64,000 nt of DNA. Origin: Coix lacryma-jobi var. lacryma-jobi. Taxonomy: Eukaryota > Streptophyta > Magnoliopsida > Poales > Poaceae. Numbering within the stretch: position 1 is the stretch's first letter; every line of letters starts with the position of its first letter. Below the pieces are notes generated by a model. The model worked only from the letters and a program-made list of their open reading frames with translations, did no database searches and had not been told where the DNA came from. Location of the stretch: contig CM019828.1 in assembly GCA_009763385.1 (NCBI GenBank), positions 25,739,000 to 25,802,999 of the forward strand, in the 5' to 3' direction. Both the position numbers and the translations under genes were made by a program. Below, one piece after another: positions 45,609-56,909 of this stretch.

Positions 45609-46728
45609 GTGGTAGTGCTTACTTTATGATGTTCCAATTTCTATTTATCTCTAGTAGTGCTTACTTTATGATGTTGGATGTATCTTGTTCTTTCTTTGTA
45701 ATCACTTAAGGAGGTTTAGTCTTACAACAGCTCTGAATAGTGAACTGATATGTATGGGAAGTATCATTTGGTCTAAAGAAATGAGTGATGATTTGTAATA
45801 AGCTTGTTTCTGAATTAGATCATCAGAATGCCATGTCTAGTTAGTGATGATAGGATCTTATATTGATCTTGTCCTTGTGGTTTATGTGATTGTGTATTAT
45901 CATATATGTTAAATTTTTGAACTTGGTGAGATTCAGTAGCTTCTGACTACTGAATGCAACAAGTAGCTTATGTCAAGTAGTGTGTACGTATATATAGCCA
46001 CTGTGATTCAACAGCCAAACTGCAATGGTATAAGAACGACATTTGCTCATCCAACAGTTCTGTTGTACGTCCCTGGTGCCTATCCAAACATTGCAGAAGC
46101 TTGACACGCATGCTAGCTTGTCTCTCTCTATATTTGCTTCAACAACCAGTGTGATTCAGTAGCTAATATAAGCCAGAAGCTAGCTGTTACCCAAACAATA
46201 TTTTTCTAGGTGTAAAAAATGTAGTGGTATTCTTGTGCACAATAATTTACAGGTGGAAAAGGTTTACATCCGGAAAACAATACATTACTCCCAAACAGGG
46301 TCTAACCGTAACTATGGTTCCCCTCACCAGCGCTGCACTCCTCCCACTCGGCTCCTCGCGGTCATGAGTCGAGTCGCGATTCACGGACTTGCCTTTGTGC
46401 GATCGCGCCCCCACCCCATCCACCGCCGTCTGCAACCACCTCCTCTGTGCAGCCATAGCGCACACAACGTCGGTCGCCCTGCTCCTCTAGGCACCTCGCC
46501 ACCGGCAGTACTGGCCTCGAGCACGAGCCTCAACTCCTCAAGCCCCTCGCCGCCGGTTGTGCTGACTTCAAGCGCAGCTGACCGACCTCGAGCACTAGCA
46601 ACCACAACATGCTGCCTAATATGAATCGCTTGCTTGACCCAGCCAGTTGTGGGAAGGATGGCCTCGAGCGCCTCAGCGGCTAGCACGCCAGGCATAGATG
46701 CTGAAGTCATATGCGACAGCCTCCTTCT
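45609..46728. other. Flanking DNA, no gene
   Basis: Just after F, the phrase GTAGTGCTTACTTTATGATG occurs twice (45612 and about 45654). The rest to about 46200 is AT-rich with no ORF. From 46300 to 46620 it turns GC-rich and opens a 129-codon frame without recognisable domain, which I do not call a gene. The TSD partner of F (left side) is outside the window. Confidence 0.6.
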
Positions 46729-47264
46729 TAAAGATGGCAATAGGTACCCGAAACTCAATACCCGAAATCGATGGGTTTTTACCCTAGTAGGGTAAGGGTA
46801 TGAGTCAATTTTTTTACCCATGAGTTTCTTAATGGGTAAAAAGATAGACCCAACGAGTTTATAGGCATGAGTCTGGGATTGTGGTACCCAAACCCGCAAA
46901 CCCACGGGTTTTTTAAAACTCGGTCCGTCGTAGTGGAGCAAATCATATCGGTCCAAAATAATCATAGTCACTCTTCCATCTTGGTATATATTTTATCACT
47001 TGTTATATACCCATAGAAATAGACTAGGAGAATATTATTATTCAGTTGTTTTAGAAATCAAAAGTAAAATGTTACAAAAGAAATATAAAAAGGCGTTGAG
47101 CATTGTATCTTAGCATAGTCTCAAGTACAATTATGGTGGGCATGAGTTTGGGCAAAAGTTTAAACCTGTGATATGTCATGGGTTTTTAGTGGGCGGGTTT
47201 TATGTTCGTAGGCATGAGTTTGGGATGGCAAAACCCAACATGTTTCTACCCATTGCCATCTCTA
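46729..47264. mobile_element. hAT-type miniature inverted-repeat element, 536 bp
   Basis: Terminal inverted repeats TAAAGATGGCAATAGGTA and TAGAGATGGCAATGGGTA (right end read in reverse) differ at two of 18 positions. A perfect 8-bp TSD CTCCTTCT is at 46721-46728 and 47265-47272, the length produced by hAT transposases. The inside has repeated CCCGNAA.../GGGTTT words and no ORF, so it is non-autonomous. Confidence 0.92.
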
Positions 47265-48600
47265 CTCCTTCTCCTTCGCCCCGGTCTCCTGGCTCCTCTT
47301 CCCTCTCTATCGCTCTATTGCAATGGGCCTTCGGCTAGCCAGACCCATCATTTTGGTTGTACTTTTTGGATCGGCCCGACACGAAAAAGGGCCCATAGTG
47401 CTGTGCTTAGGCTGTCGTCAACCAGGCACGAGCGCAGGGCTGCACGGCCCGGTGGCACGATTGGCTCTGCCGTGGCGTGCCTAGAACGGTCCGGTGCCGT
47501 GCCGGACCGAGCCGTTTCGTTGCCCATCTTATTTACTTGAAATAAGATCTGTTCATCTCCATTCCACTTCGTGCCGGCCTTGTATTTCAGCCCAACGGGC
47601 CCGTGAACTAGGCGCTAAACAACTGCAGCCTCGCTGGCACCGGGAGCGCGGACATCGGGGGCGGGTGCAGGGCTCTTGTCGTGGAGCACGAACGCCGGAG
47701 CGGCCGCCGCGGCCACAGCAAGCAGGCCGCCGCACCAAGGGAAAGAGTCGCAGAGATGGCCCCGACATGTACATCGCCACTGGCAAGCACAGCGCGTGAT
47801 TTCTGGGCAGCGCCGCCTCCCGCGCGCGCCGGTCTCCTCTCCTCGCGACGCGATCGCACCTCGCACCAATGGTCAGCAACTCCGCCACACGTCGTTTTCT
47901 GCGAGGTCTCTCGCTTCACACTCGACGGATCCATCGATATCATCCTGCGTATGCTAATCTGACACCGTACAGTCTATTATGCGATCCTTTGACACCGCCA
48001 CAAGTCGGGCTCGGTCTGGCAAGAAGAAACAGGCAATGACAGGTGAGTCTCATCTGTCATCCTCTATTTTTACCAAATGAAAGCAGCAAGTTGTTGGAGA
48101 CACATTTTTTTTCACTTGCTAAATAAAATACCAACTTGCTATAACTCAAGATATACCAAGTAAATTTTAGAGAGTTGTTGGAGATGCTCTCACCAGTGGT
48201 CGATATGCATATGCCTTTTCGTGTAAATATATGTTATAAATCAGTTATGGAGTCTCATTCGTTTACTTTGTGATATCCTGGACACTCTTTTCTTTGTCTG
48301 ATTATTGGTACCACACTGTTTTCTATTCATCGGGCCATTAGTTGTTGATGCTGGTTCAGTGGGTTTCCTTTGTGGCACGACATATCGCACGATTTCCTCC
48401 GGCAAATGGAGAACTCTGACTAGTATTGCTTATTGCCCACCTTGTAGGTCCTTCAGTTTGATTATCTTTAGGAGCCGTCGGTATCCCTTCATTTTAGAAG
48501 AATTGAGATGCACTCAATAAATTAGGGTAATTAACTATTAACTTGGAATTTGACATTACACCACTTTCTAAAGTCTATATATAAGAGCAACTCCAACGGT
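47265..48600. other. Flanking DNA with fragments of other small DNA elements
   Basis: 47330-47520 is rich in GGCCCGACACG and GGCACGG-type words like another class of grass hAT-derived repeats; the ends are not clear. 47590-47960 is GC-rich with overlapping frames on both strands and no domain. A miniature-element-like end (GTTGTTGGAGATGCTCTCA) is at about 48171-48201, and a related start (GAGCAACTCCAACGG) at about 48584. The second runs into element C, which may have inserted there. Confidence 0.45.
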
Positions 48601-48639
48601 TTTGCAAATGGACTTTGCATTCTTATTTTTACAAAAAAG

Positions 48640-50065
48640 TCTACAAAACTTCAACAAGGGCAAGAAAGATGACAAAGGCACTTACAAGAAACACAACAAG
48701 AGATACATGGGAGAAGCTCACATTGGACATGAATGGGATTCAACCGCTCAAACCTCAAGTGAAGAAGATGAGAAGATAGCAACAATAGCATTCCAAAAGT
48801 CATCTCCTTCACCAAGGCTATTCAACAACTTGTCCGATGTTGATGATGACAACTCCCACACTTGTCTCATGGCCAAGAAAGAGAAGGTGAAAAAGACTCC
48901 TAAAACCTCTTCTCCACCTAGTGACATCTCTAGTAGTGAACTTAGTGATTCCTCTAGTGATGATGATTCTAGTGATGAAGAGATAAACATGATAACTAAA
49001 AATTTGGACAAGAAAACCAAACTCTTTATCACTAAGCTAATGGAGGAATTAGAGAGTGTACAAGCCGAGTTAGCAATAAGTGAGGATGCCCTCATCAAAC
49101 AAGAGGACCTCTATATTGCTTGCAAGGAGGCTCTTGCATTAGAGAGAAGTGAGTTGGACGTCTTGCATGAGGCCTTGGCCAAAGAGCAAGATGAACATGC
49201 TTCCCTAAAGAAGACTCATGTTGCACTCAAGGAAAAGTATTGTGACTTGGGTAAAAAGCACGAAGAACTTGAGCTGCAATATAATCTTCTTTGGGAAAGC
49301 AACTCACCCCTCCCTAAAGCAAATGTCACTTCTATTCCCTCCACTAGTGAAGGTTGTGGAAAATGCTATAATGTTGATTTGAACGTCTATTCCACTAACC
49401 TTGTGAACATGGAGGCCATGAGAAAGGAGATAGCAAGATTGACAAACATTATTGCAAGTGGTTGTGTCAAGTCTACAACAAGTGCTAATGAGAAGACTCA
49501 AGAGAAGAGCAAGCCTAAGTTCAAGAACGGAAGACGTCCTTCCATAAAGGATGGGTTGGGGCACGAAAAAGGAGCCAAGACTAATGGAAGAAGGACAGTG
49601 AATGTCTATGAATGTGTGAGGTTTGAGAAGAAGGGTCAGATTGGTACAGTTCAGCCTGCACAGACTGCGGCAGTGCCGCGCCAGAAGGCGGCAGTGCCGG
49701 GCCCCGGCAGTGCCGCCCCCAGGCCGGCAGTGCCGCGCCCCAAGAAAGGAAAGGCTACCAGTTTCCCTTCTGCTAAGTCTCACACACAGCACAAGCAGGT
49801 GCCCAACCCAAAGCAAGAGTCTCAGAAGCCAAAGGAATCTATTTGGGTGACCAAGAACAAGTTTGCACATCAACCCAAGATAGAAGCCCCAAGGAAGAGC
49901 ATGTCATCTTGTTACATATTAGAACACAACAACAGTGGTAAAGTTGTTGCGAAATATGTTGGTGATAACAAGAGAACAACCGACAAGTTTATTTGGGTTC
50001 CTAAGATACTCATGACTAACTTGCAAGGCCCCAATGTCAATTGGGGACCTAAATCAAGGAACTAA
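48640..50065 (+). pseudogene. Element C gag, C-terminal part
   Basis: The N-terminal capsid region and the zinc knuckle expected before this point are missing. What remains has KRYMGEAHIGHEWDST, an acidic serine-rich stretch, then a long coiled coil (LHEALAKEQDEHASLKK and neighbours). Next is a segment where four copies of the palindrome cassette are translated in frame as alternating A, P, R, V and G (49666-49740). It ends FIWVPKILMTNLQGPN... with a TAA just before an acceptor-like site. The frame stays open for over 470 codons although the 5' end is lost. The apparent start at 48602 lies in flanking DNA. Confidence 0.88.
49666..49740 (+). repeat. C palindrome cassette 1 (inside gag)
   Basis: GGCAGTGCC cores start at 49669, 49690, 49706 and 49726, spaced 21, 16 and 20 bp. 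The gag frame runs through without a stop. Confidence 0.95.
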
Positions 50066-50078
50066 ACTTGTTTTGCAG
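50063..50078 (+). promoter_or_regulatory. Splice-acceptor-like site at the gag/pol boundary of C
   Basis: TAAACTTGTTTTGCAG: the first three bases are the gag stop, and the AG is followed by GCA in phase 0 with pol. Position and phase match the sites in A and B. Confidence 0.45.
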
Positions 50079-53000
50079 GCATACTCCTCCGGTGGATCAA
50101 GTTGGGTGCTTGATAGCGGATGTACAAATCACATGACCGGAGAAAGGAGTATGTTCTCATCATATTCCCCAACTTCAAATGCAAGTGAAAACATCATTTT
50201 CGGTGAGAACTCAAAGGGGGATGTGTTAGGACTTGGTAAAGTTGCCATAACACTTGAGCATTCAATTACTAATGTCTTACATGTTGATTCGTTGAGTTAC
50301 AACTTGTTATCCGTTTCACAATTGTGTGGGATGGGTTTCAATTGTCTCTTTACGGATGAGGGTGTGGAAGTCTTTAGAAGGGAGGATTCCTCTATTGTCT
50401 TTACTGGTCATTTGAAAGGGAAGCTTTACTTAGTTGATTTCAACAAAAGTGAAGCTAAACTTGAGACTTTTTTAGTGGCAAAATCTAGCATGGGTTGGTT
50501 ATGGCATCGCCGACTAGCTCATGTTGGGATGAGGAACTTGGCCAAACTTCAAAAAGACAACCACATCCTAGGACTAACCAATGTTGATTTTGAGAAAGAC
50601 AGAGTATGTGGAGCTTGCCAAGCCGGAAAACAAGTAGGCGTACCTCACCCACCAAAGAGCTATGACACTACTACTCATCCATTGGAGTTGATCCACATGG
50701 ATCTCTTTGGACCGGTTGCCTACCTAAGCATCGGCGGTAACAAACATGGTCTTGTTATTGTTGATGACTTTTCTCGTTTCACTTGGGTATTCTTGTTGCA
50801 TGACAAGAGTGTAGTGCAAGAGAAGGTCAAGATGTTCATACGAAGAGCTCAAAGGGAATTCGGTTTCAACATCAAGAAAGTTCGTAGTGACAATGGAACC
50901 GAATTCTGAAACACCCAAGTGGAAGAGTTTCTTGATGAAGAGGGCATCAAGCACGAGTTTCCAGTTCCATACACCCCTCAACAAAATGGTGTGGTGGAGA
51001 GGAAGAATAGAACATTCATTGACATGGCAAGAACGATGCTAGATGAGTACAAGACGCCAGACATCTTTTGGGCCAAAGCCGTCAATACCGCTTGCCATGC
51101 AACAACCGCCTCTACCTCCACAAGAGAAGAAAGAAGACCTCCTATGAGCTGCTCACCGATAACAAGCCAAAGGTGTCTTACTTTAGAGTCTTTGGGTGCA
51201 AATGTTTCATATTGAACAAGAATCCCAAAGCCTCTAAGTTTGCATCTAAGGTTGATGAAGGTTTTCTTCTCGGTTATGGATCAAACGAGCATGCCTATCG
51301 TGTTTTCAACAAGGCCTCCGGCAAGGTTGAAATAGCGATAGACGTGACGTTTGATGAAACTAACGGCCCTCAAGTAGAGCAAGTTGATGAAGTTGTTGTA
51401 GGCAATGAGGAACCACCTTGCGAAGCAATCGAGCAATTAGCCATTGGTGATATTAGACCACAAGAACAGCAGGCTACTGATCAGGATGGTCCTCAAGCTG
51501 AAGCCCCTGCTGGGACTAGTGACTTACAGTCCCCGGCAGTGCCAGCCACAACCCCGGCAGTGCCGGGCAAAGCCCAGCAGTACCGGGCACTTCCAGGGCA
51601 GCTGCAGCCACTCCACTTCGTGGAGTGAACCTACAACCCATCTTCGAGCAAGATGAAGATGCTAAAGATGTAGCAGAACCCATAGATCATCCAAGGCTCA
51701 AGCAAACTATTCAACGGGACCATCCCGTTGACAACATCCTTGGGAGTCTTCGAAAGGGGGTAACAACATGCTCTCATTTGGCAAATTTTTGTCAGTATTA
51801 CTCGTTTTTTTCCTCTTTGTAACCTCTCAAGGTAGAAGAAGCTCTTGGAGATCCAGATTGGGTGATGGCCATGCAAGAGGAGCTCAACAACTTCGAGCGT
51901 AACCAAGTATAGTCACTTGTGGAAAGACCAAATACCAATGTCATTGGAACCAAATGGGTCTTTCGCAACAAGCAAGATGAAGAAGGTGTGGTGACAAGGA
52001 ACAAGGCAAGATTGGTAGCTCAAGGATTCACTCAAGTAGAGGGTTTGGACTTTGAAGAAACCTATGCACCGGTTGCTAGGCTTGAAGCCATTCGGATTCT
52101 TCTAGCCTATGCAGCCCGTCACAACTTCAAGCTATATCAAATGGATGTGAAGAGTGCATTTCTCAATGGCCCTATACAAGAGTTGGTGTATGTTGAGCAA
52201 CCACCGGGTTTTGAAGATCTCAAGTTCCCCAACCATGTCTTCAAACTCCAAAAGGCCCTCTATGGGCTTAAACAAACACCTAGAGCATGGTATGAATGCC
52301 GTAAGGAATTCTTGCTTAAACAAGGCTTTGAAATAGGCAAAGCCGATCCTACTCTCTTCACTCATAAAGTCAATGGAGATATTTTTGTGTGCCAAATATA
52401 TGTCGATGACATAATATTTGGTAGTACTAACAAATCCTTTTGTGATGAGTTTAGTAGGATCATGACTAAGAGATTTGAGATGTCTATGATGGGTGAGCTC
52501 AAGTTCTTCCTTGGTTTTCAAATCAAGCAACTGAAGGAAGGGACTTTTCTTTGCCAAACCAAGTACACCCATGATATGTTGAGAAAGTTTGACATGGTGA
52601 ACGCCAAGCCTATCAAAACCCCCATGCCAACTAATGGACATCTTGATCTCAATGAGGAAGGGAAAGCCGTGGACATCAAGGTATATCGCTCCATGATCGG
52701 CTCTCTTCTTTACTTTTGCGCATCTAGGCCCGATATTATGCTTAGTGTGTGCATGTGTGCTAGATTTCAAGCTAACCCGAAAGAGTGTCACCTAGTGGCC
52801 GTTAAGAGAATCTTAAGATATCTAGTTCACACACCAAACCTTGGCTTGTGGTATCCTAAGGGCTCCAAGTTCGAACTACTTGACTATTCGGATTCCGATT
52901 ATGCCGGTTGTAAAGTAGATCGAAAAAGCACTTTGGGGACATGTCAATTCCTTGGATGCTCCTTAGTGTCTTGGGGTTCTAAAAAGCAAAATTGTGTAGC

Positions 53001-53351
53001 CCTTTCCACAGCCGAGGCCGAATATGTTGCAGCAGGTGCATGTTGTGCGCAACTACTTTGGATGAGGCAACCCTTCGTGACTTTGGATGTCATTTTACCC
53101 ATATCCCACTCTTGTGTGACAATGAAAGTGCCATAAAACTAGCAAACAACCCAGTGAGTCACTCAAGAACCAAACATATAGACATCCGACATCACTTCTT
53201 GAGAGATCACGAAATCAAAGGAGATATCACAATTCGTCATGTGAGCACCGACAAACAACTAGCCGATATATTCACTAAGCCTCTCGATGAGTCAAGGTTT
53301 TGTGCTTTGAGAAGTGAACTAAATATCCTTGACTCTCGTAACGTAGTTTGA
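50079..53351 (+). pseudogene. Element C pol: protease, integrase, reverse transcriptase, RNase H
   Basis: Protease has WVLDSGCTNHMTG. Integrase has the zinc motif (WLWHRRLAHVGM...CGACQAGKQ) and acidic sites in HMDLFGP, RSDNGTEF and GVVERKNRTF. A TGA at 50907-50909 interrupts just after SDNGTEF, a one-base slip lies near 51106, and the linker frame ends at 51628. Further stops are at about 51821 and 51912. Reverse transcriptase (51919 on) has YQMDVKSAFLNGPI and IYVDDIIFGSTN. A slip near 53065 puts the end of RNase H (RTKHIDIRHHFLRD, LADIFTKPLDES) in another frame, to the TGA at 53349. The linker between integrase and RT holds palindrome cassette 2. Domain order is that of copia. Confidence 0.92.
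51531..51600 (+). repeat. C palindrome cassette 2 (inside pol, integrase-RT linker)
   Basis: Cores or variants start at 51535, 51556, 51576 and 51586. This is the most decayed cluster (spacing 21, 20, 10) and is translated in the pol frame as a P, A, V, G and Q-rich stretch. Confidence 0.75.
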
Positions 53352-53570
53352 AACCTAGCACGCTTGATTGATCAACTAGTATGACCTAGGAAAAATCTTT
53401 TTCAAAACTTTCATACATTGTGTTTCAAAATCGGTGAGAAAGAAACTTGCTTGAAATGACCATTGTTCTGTATTGATTGATTGTCACTGGTCATAACATG
53501 CAAGTTGTACGTGTCCACTCCAAGAATGAGAGGTAGTAGCTTAGAGATAAATATGCTCTGGTGGTAACTG

Positions 53571-53643
53571 TCCGGCAGTGCCGGGCCAGGCGCGGAAGTG
53601 CCGGGCCCCGGCAGTGCCGCGACAGGCGTGGCAGTGCCGCGAC
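53571..53643 (+). repeat. C palindrome cassette 3
   Basis: Cores start at 53574, 53594 (GGAAGTGCC), 53610 and 53630, spaced 20, 16 and 20 bp. It lies after the pol stop. Confidence 0.95.
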
Positions 53644-54079
53644 TTATCGATTCTGCTGGAATTGATTTGTTACTGTGTGGGGCCATGGGAAACTTTTTCC
53701 TATTCTACCCGACGGTCCTACCTCTCTCTCTCTCTCCCTCATTCTTACCCGAGCCCGTGAAAACCTTTTCCCCCTCTCTCTCGGGCGGTCTGAGGGCGAC
53801 CGGCGGTCGGCTTCACCTCTGGACTCCTTCCCGGCGAGACAGGACACCGGTGGTGCTGCTCCGGGTTCTCCTTCGGTGCAGCCTCCATCTCCCTTCCCCA
53901 AGGTATCCTTCCGTTTCCTCTCCATCTCAAGGTGAAACTTCAAATCCCTAACCCTAGTTTTCCCGATTTGTAAAATACGCCATGGTAGTAGTACTTAGAG
54001 GTTGTAGAAGGGTTTGTAGATGATAGGGAGGCAGTAGGAGTGATGGATGTGGTGTTCCTTGGCTCAGATCTGGCCTGCC

Positions 54080-54155
54080 CGCGCGGCAGTGCCGCGCTTT
54101 GCGCGGTAGTGCCGGGCCCCGGCAGTGCCGCTCTCCGAGCGGCAGTGCCAGACCT
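54080..54155 (+). repeat. C palindrome cassette 4
   Basis: Cores start at 54085, 54105 (GGTAGTGCC), 54121 and 54141, spaced 20, 16 and 20 bp. It lies in the leader of the extra ORF. Confidence 0.95.
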
Positions 54156-54262
54156 CGAGCAGGGGTTTGATCCAAGTAACACCCTATCCATCAAGGCCTA
54201 TTGCCTCACTATAACCTACCAGCTCTTATGCAGTCTTCTAATTCACAGTTTCCATGTTTTAG

Positions 54263-55824
54263 ATGTCGGGCGGAAGAGGTGATGAGAGAAGGGTGAAGCA
54301 GAGGATGGATCCGCTCAGGGGAGGAGCAAGCAGCCATCTCACCGAGGTGGCTCTAGCTCCCAAGGGGATACATCAGCACGACAGCAGATCCGAGATGAGG
54401 CTAGACTACAGATGCAAGGGCGACAGATTAGGGATGACCTTTATCCCAACACTCCAGAGCATCTGGTAGAGGTCAGCCGAGCACACCTGCAGCCCTACAC
54501 AGAGGATGTGCAGGAGAGGCCTCCTCAGGATACCAAGGACAGGCAACCCGTGTCTTACTACCAGCAGTTCAGCTCAGTGAAGACACAACGCCAGCTCAAT
54601 CCCTACAACCTTCAGAAAGATATGGGCATTGACTACAGGTTCTGGAATGAGTTCCATTCTGACTTTTATCGTTCAGTCCTGTACAATGCCAAGAAGCAAA
54701 AGATACTGAGTATGAAGTATGTGGATTGGGAACACTTGGAGGCCAAGCATGATCGTGATATCAACAGGGTAGCGGCAGCTTGCAAGGAGAGGAACATGTA
54801 TGACTTGATGGGTTTCAGTTACAATTGGAATACCGAGATCATCCATCAATTTCATGCAACGCTCTATGTTGATAATGTGGTGGAGGAGATGCATTGGATG
54901 ACCGAGGGACGTCACTACAAGGTCTCTTATGAGACCTTTGCTAGGATCCTCGGTTTGGGCAGCGGGGATAGAGAGCTTGATAGTCTGCACCAGGAGAGGA
55001 CATTGACCGATAATGAGATTGCTTTCATGTATGAGGATCCTCGGAAGGCAGACGGGTTGGTCAAGGGGCTGAAAGGCTATTATTACATGTTGAACAACCT
55101 TTTTAGGCAGACTCTCAACCCCAAGAGTGGGTCTCATTCTAACCTCTATGGATATGGCAGGAACATGTTGGCTAGGATGGCCCCCAAGGTGAACCACTTC
55201 TCCATTTCCAGCTTCATTTGGACTGAGCTACAGGTGGCAGCCGAGGATGCTAGGAAGGCAGTGCTCTATGCCCCCTACATCATGTACATGATTGAGATGG
55301 TCTCTGGCTACACTTTTGCTAAGGATGGGTTGCATGAGCCGTATAGAGCAGAGAAGAAGAGGGCAGCAGCAGCAGGGGCAGCAGCAGTTGACAGGCCAGA
55401 GAGCTCCCGCCCTTCCTATCAGAGGAAGAAGAAGAGCAAGCTAGCCAAATGGATTAAGGCCATCTTCTCTACTTGCACTTACGCAGCCCAGACAGCTCAC
55501 CAGGCACTTGTTGAGCAGCGAGCAGAGCGAGAGCGGGCGGGTCGTTCGCTGTTACCTCCACCCCGCTCTCTACCTCACTTCGACCTCTCCAGTCTCGATT
55601 CAGATGATTTAGACTTAGATGACGACGAGGAGCAGGAGGAGATAGTGCCTGAGCCGTCACGTCGTTCTACACGTGCCTCGACCCGCTACACCAGTACTAC
55701 CCATCGTCATGGGAAGGCCGTTGTAGAGTCCGACGACGACGATGACGACGACGATGATGATGATGATGGTGATGATGATGAGGGCGAGATTCCGTGGGAC
55801 AAGTTAGCATCTGATGATGAGTGA
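54263..55824 (+). pseudogene. Extra ORF of element C downstream of pol
   Basis: From 54412 a frame of 470 codons is fully open; the likely start is the ATG at 54263 (MSGGRGDERRVKQRMDPLRG), reached only through a frame change near 54320. Residues about 60-290 form a globular block with FWNEFHSDFYRSVLYNAKKQ, HATLYVDNVVEEMHWMTEG and FARILGLGSG, which resembles the plant-transposon-protein domain found in ORFs beside SIRE, Maximus and Athila pol genes. Near residue 320 is a basic cluster KKKSKLAK, and the last 90 residues are acidic, with a run of twelve aspartates. There is no signal peptide or clear membrane helix, which argues against a classical envelope protein. Nuclear or chromatin binding is a guess. 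The long open frame next to broken pol suggests it was kept or is young. Confidence 0.6.
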
Positions 55825-56483
55825 GTGTTCGGACACTCTTCTCTTCTCTCTACTTCTCTCTTTTTGGTGACTTGTTGCCAAAGGGGGAGAATTGGGCGAA
55901 GAGAAGGGGGTACAACACTTCTTGTTCATGTCCCCATCTTTTAGTAGTTGTGAGTTGTGAGAGAGTTTGTTTCGGTCAAAACTCTAATTTGTAATACTCT
56001 TATGTTGCTACTTCTTAGACTTGGATGTGGACATGTACCTTTTATCTGCTTATCTAGCTTGTCATATTCTGTTTAGACCTGTTGTTTATTATGCTTTGTG
56101 GCTGTTTTAAATTCCACTGCGTTTGCTGTCTGCAAGTCTGAGCGGCAGTGCCGCTCCCAGGCTGGCAGTGCCGGGCTCCGGCGGTGCCGCGACTAGAGCG
56201 GCAGTGCCGCTCTGGCTGACAGGCAGCAAACCACTCTGATGTGCTTAAACTGTCATTCACATCACGTATTATTCTTGACACTGTTTTGTTGCACCCCACA
56301 AAGCTATTAGATGTGAAACTGAACCTACTTTTCACTTTTGAATATGTGAATGTTAGTCTCTTATGCCATTTTGAGATTTCAGCTCTCATTCACACATTTA
56401 GGGGGAGGTTTCACACCTAACTTCTAAATCTCAAGTATTGTACCCTTCTATTGTAAGCTTCGATTGTGTTATCATCAATCACC
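55825..56483 (+). other. 3' untranslated region of element C
   Basis: No gene. Besides cassette 5 it has purine tracts AAGGGGGAGAA near 55882 and TAGGGGGAGG near 56400, similar to the polypurine tract at the LTR. Confidence 0.65.
56141..56212 (+). repeat. C palindrome cassette 5
   Basis: Cores start at 56144, 56164, 56180 (GGCGGTGCC) and 56200, spaced 20, 16 and 20 bp. Confidence 0.95.
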
Positions 56484-56497
56484 AAAAAGGGAGAGAT
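56484..56497 (+). other. Polypurine tract of element C
   Basis: AAAAAGGGAGAGAT in the context CATCAATCACCAAAAAGGGA, directly before the LTR. Confidence 0.85.
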
Positions 56498-56837
56498 TGT
56501 AAGTGCAATCAAGCCCTAATTGTGGGTTTTGGTGATAATGACCACACGATTGGAGAACTAATGAGATTTATGAAGATGACAAGCAGGTGTATGATGAGAA
56601 AGGATGGTGTATATGCGTTGGTGGACCCCTCATATGTTATTTCATCGGTTCCGGACTCAAAGTGCTATAACAAGCTTTTTCATTTGAATTTGAGTTATAG
56701 GAATGCCGTACTATCAAGGGGGAATGCAAATACATTGCTATGGCTGAATGATATGTGCTCAAACCAACCCAAGCCATCCCTATTCCTAACCAAAGACAAC
56801 TGCACTGAAATCAGATCTATCTCTGTCTGTCTGGTAG

Positions 56838-56909
56838 GCGCGGCAGTGCCGCCCAGGGCATGGCAGTGCCGGGCCGCGGCACTGCCGGGCTAAGGTCGGC
56901 ACTGCCGCG
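56838..56909 (+). repeat. C palindrome cassette 6 (LTR)
   Basis: Cores start at 56842, 56862, 56878 and 56898, spaced 20, 16 and 20 bp. The last two read GGCACTGCC, the reverse complement of the first two. The spacing holds although the centre base is flipped. Confidence 0.95.

Larger units (their letters stand above)
53352..54262 (+). other. Spacer between pol and the extra ORF of C
   Basis: It holds cassettes 3 and 4, a CT-rich stretch (about 53710-53790) and no supported gene. Frames over 53590-53950 on both strands come from the GC-rich sequence. It ends TCCATGTTTTAG directly before the ATG at 54263, so an acceptor may abut that start. Confidence 0.55.

Noticed and set aside
46235..46971. 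ORFs of 129 and 196 codons on opposite strands
   Set aside because: The minus-strand one runs into the hAT miniature element, and neither has a recognisable domain.
47494..47962. Cluster of overlapping 84-111 codon ORFs
   Set aside because: Short GC-rich DNA between transposon fragments, with frames on both strands and no start context or domain.
54263..55824. Envelope protein in the extra ORF of C
   Set aside because: No signal peptide, no clear membrane helix, no cleavage site, and an acidic soluble tail. Position alone is not enough.
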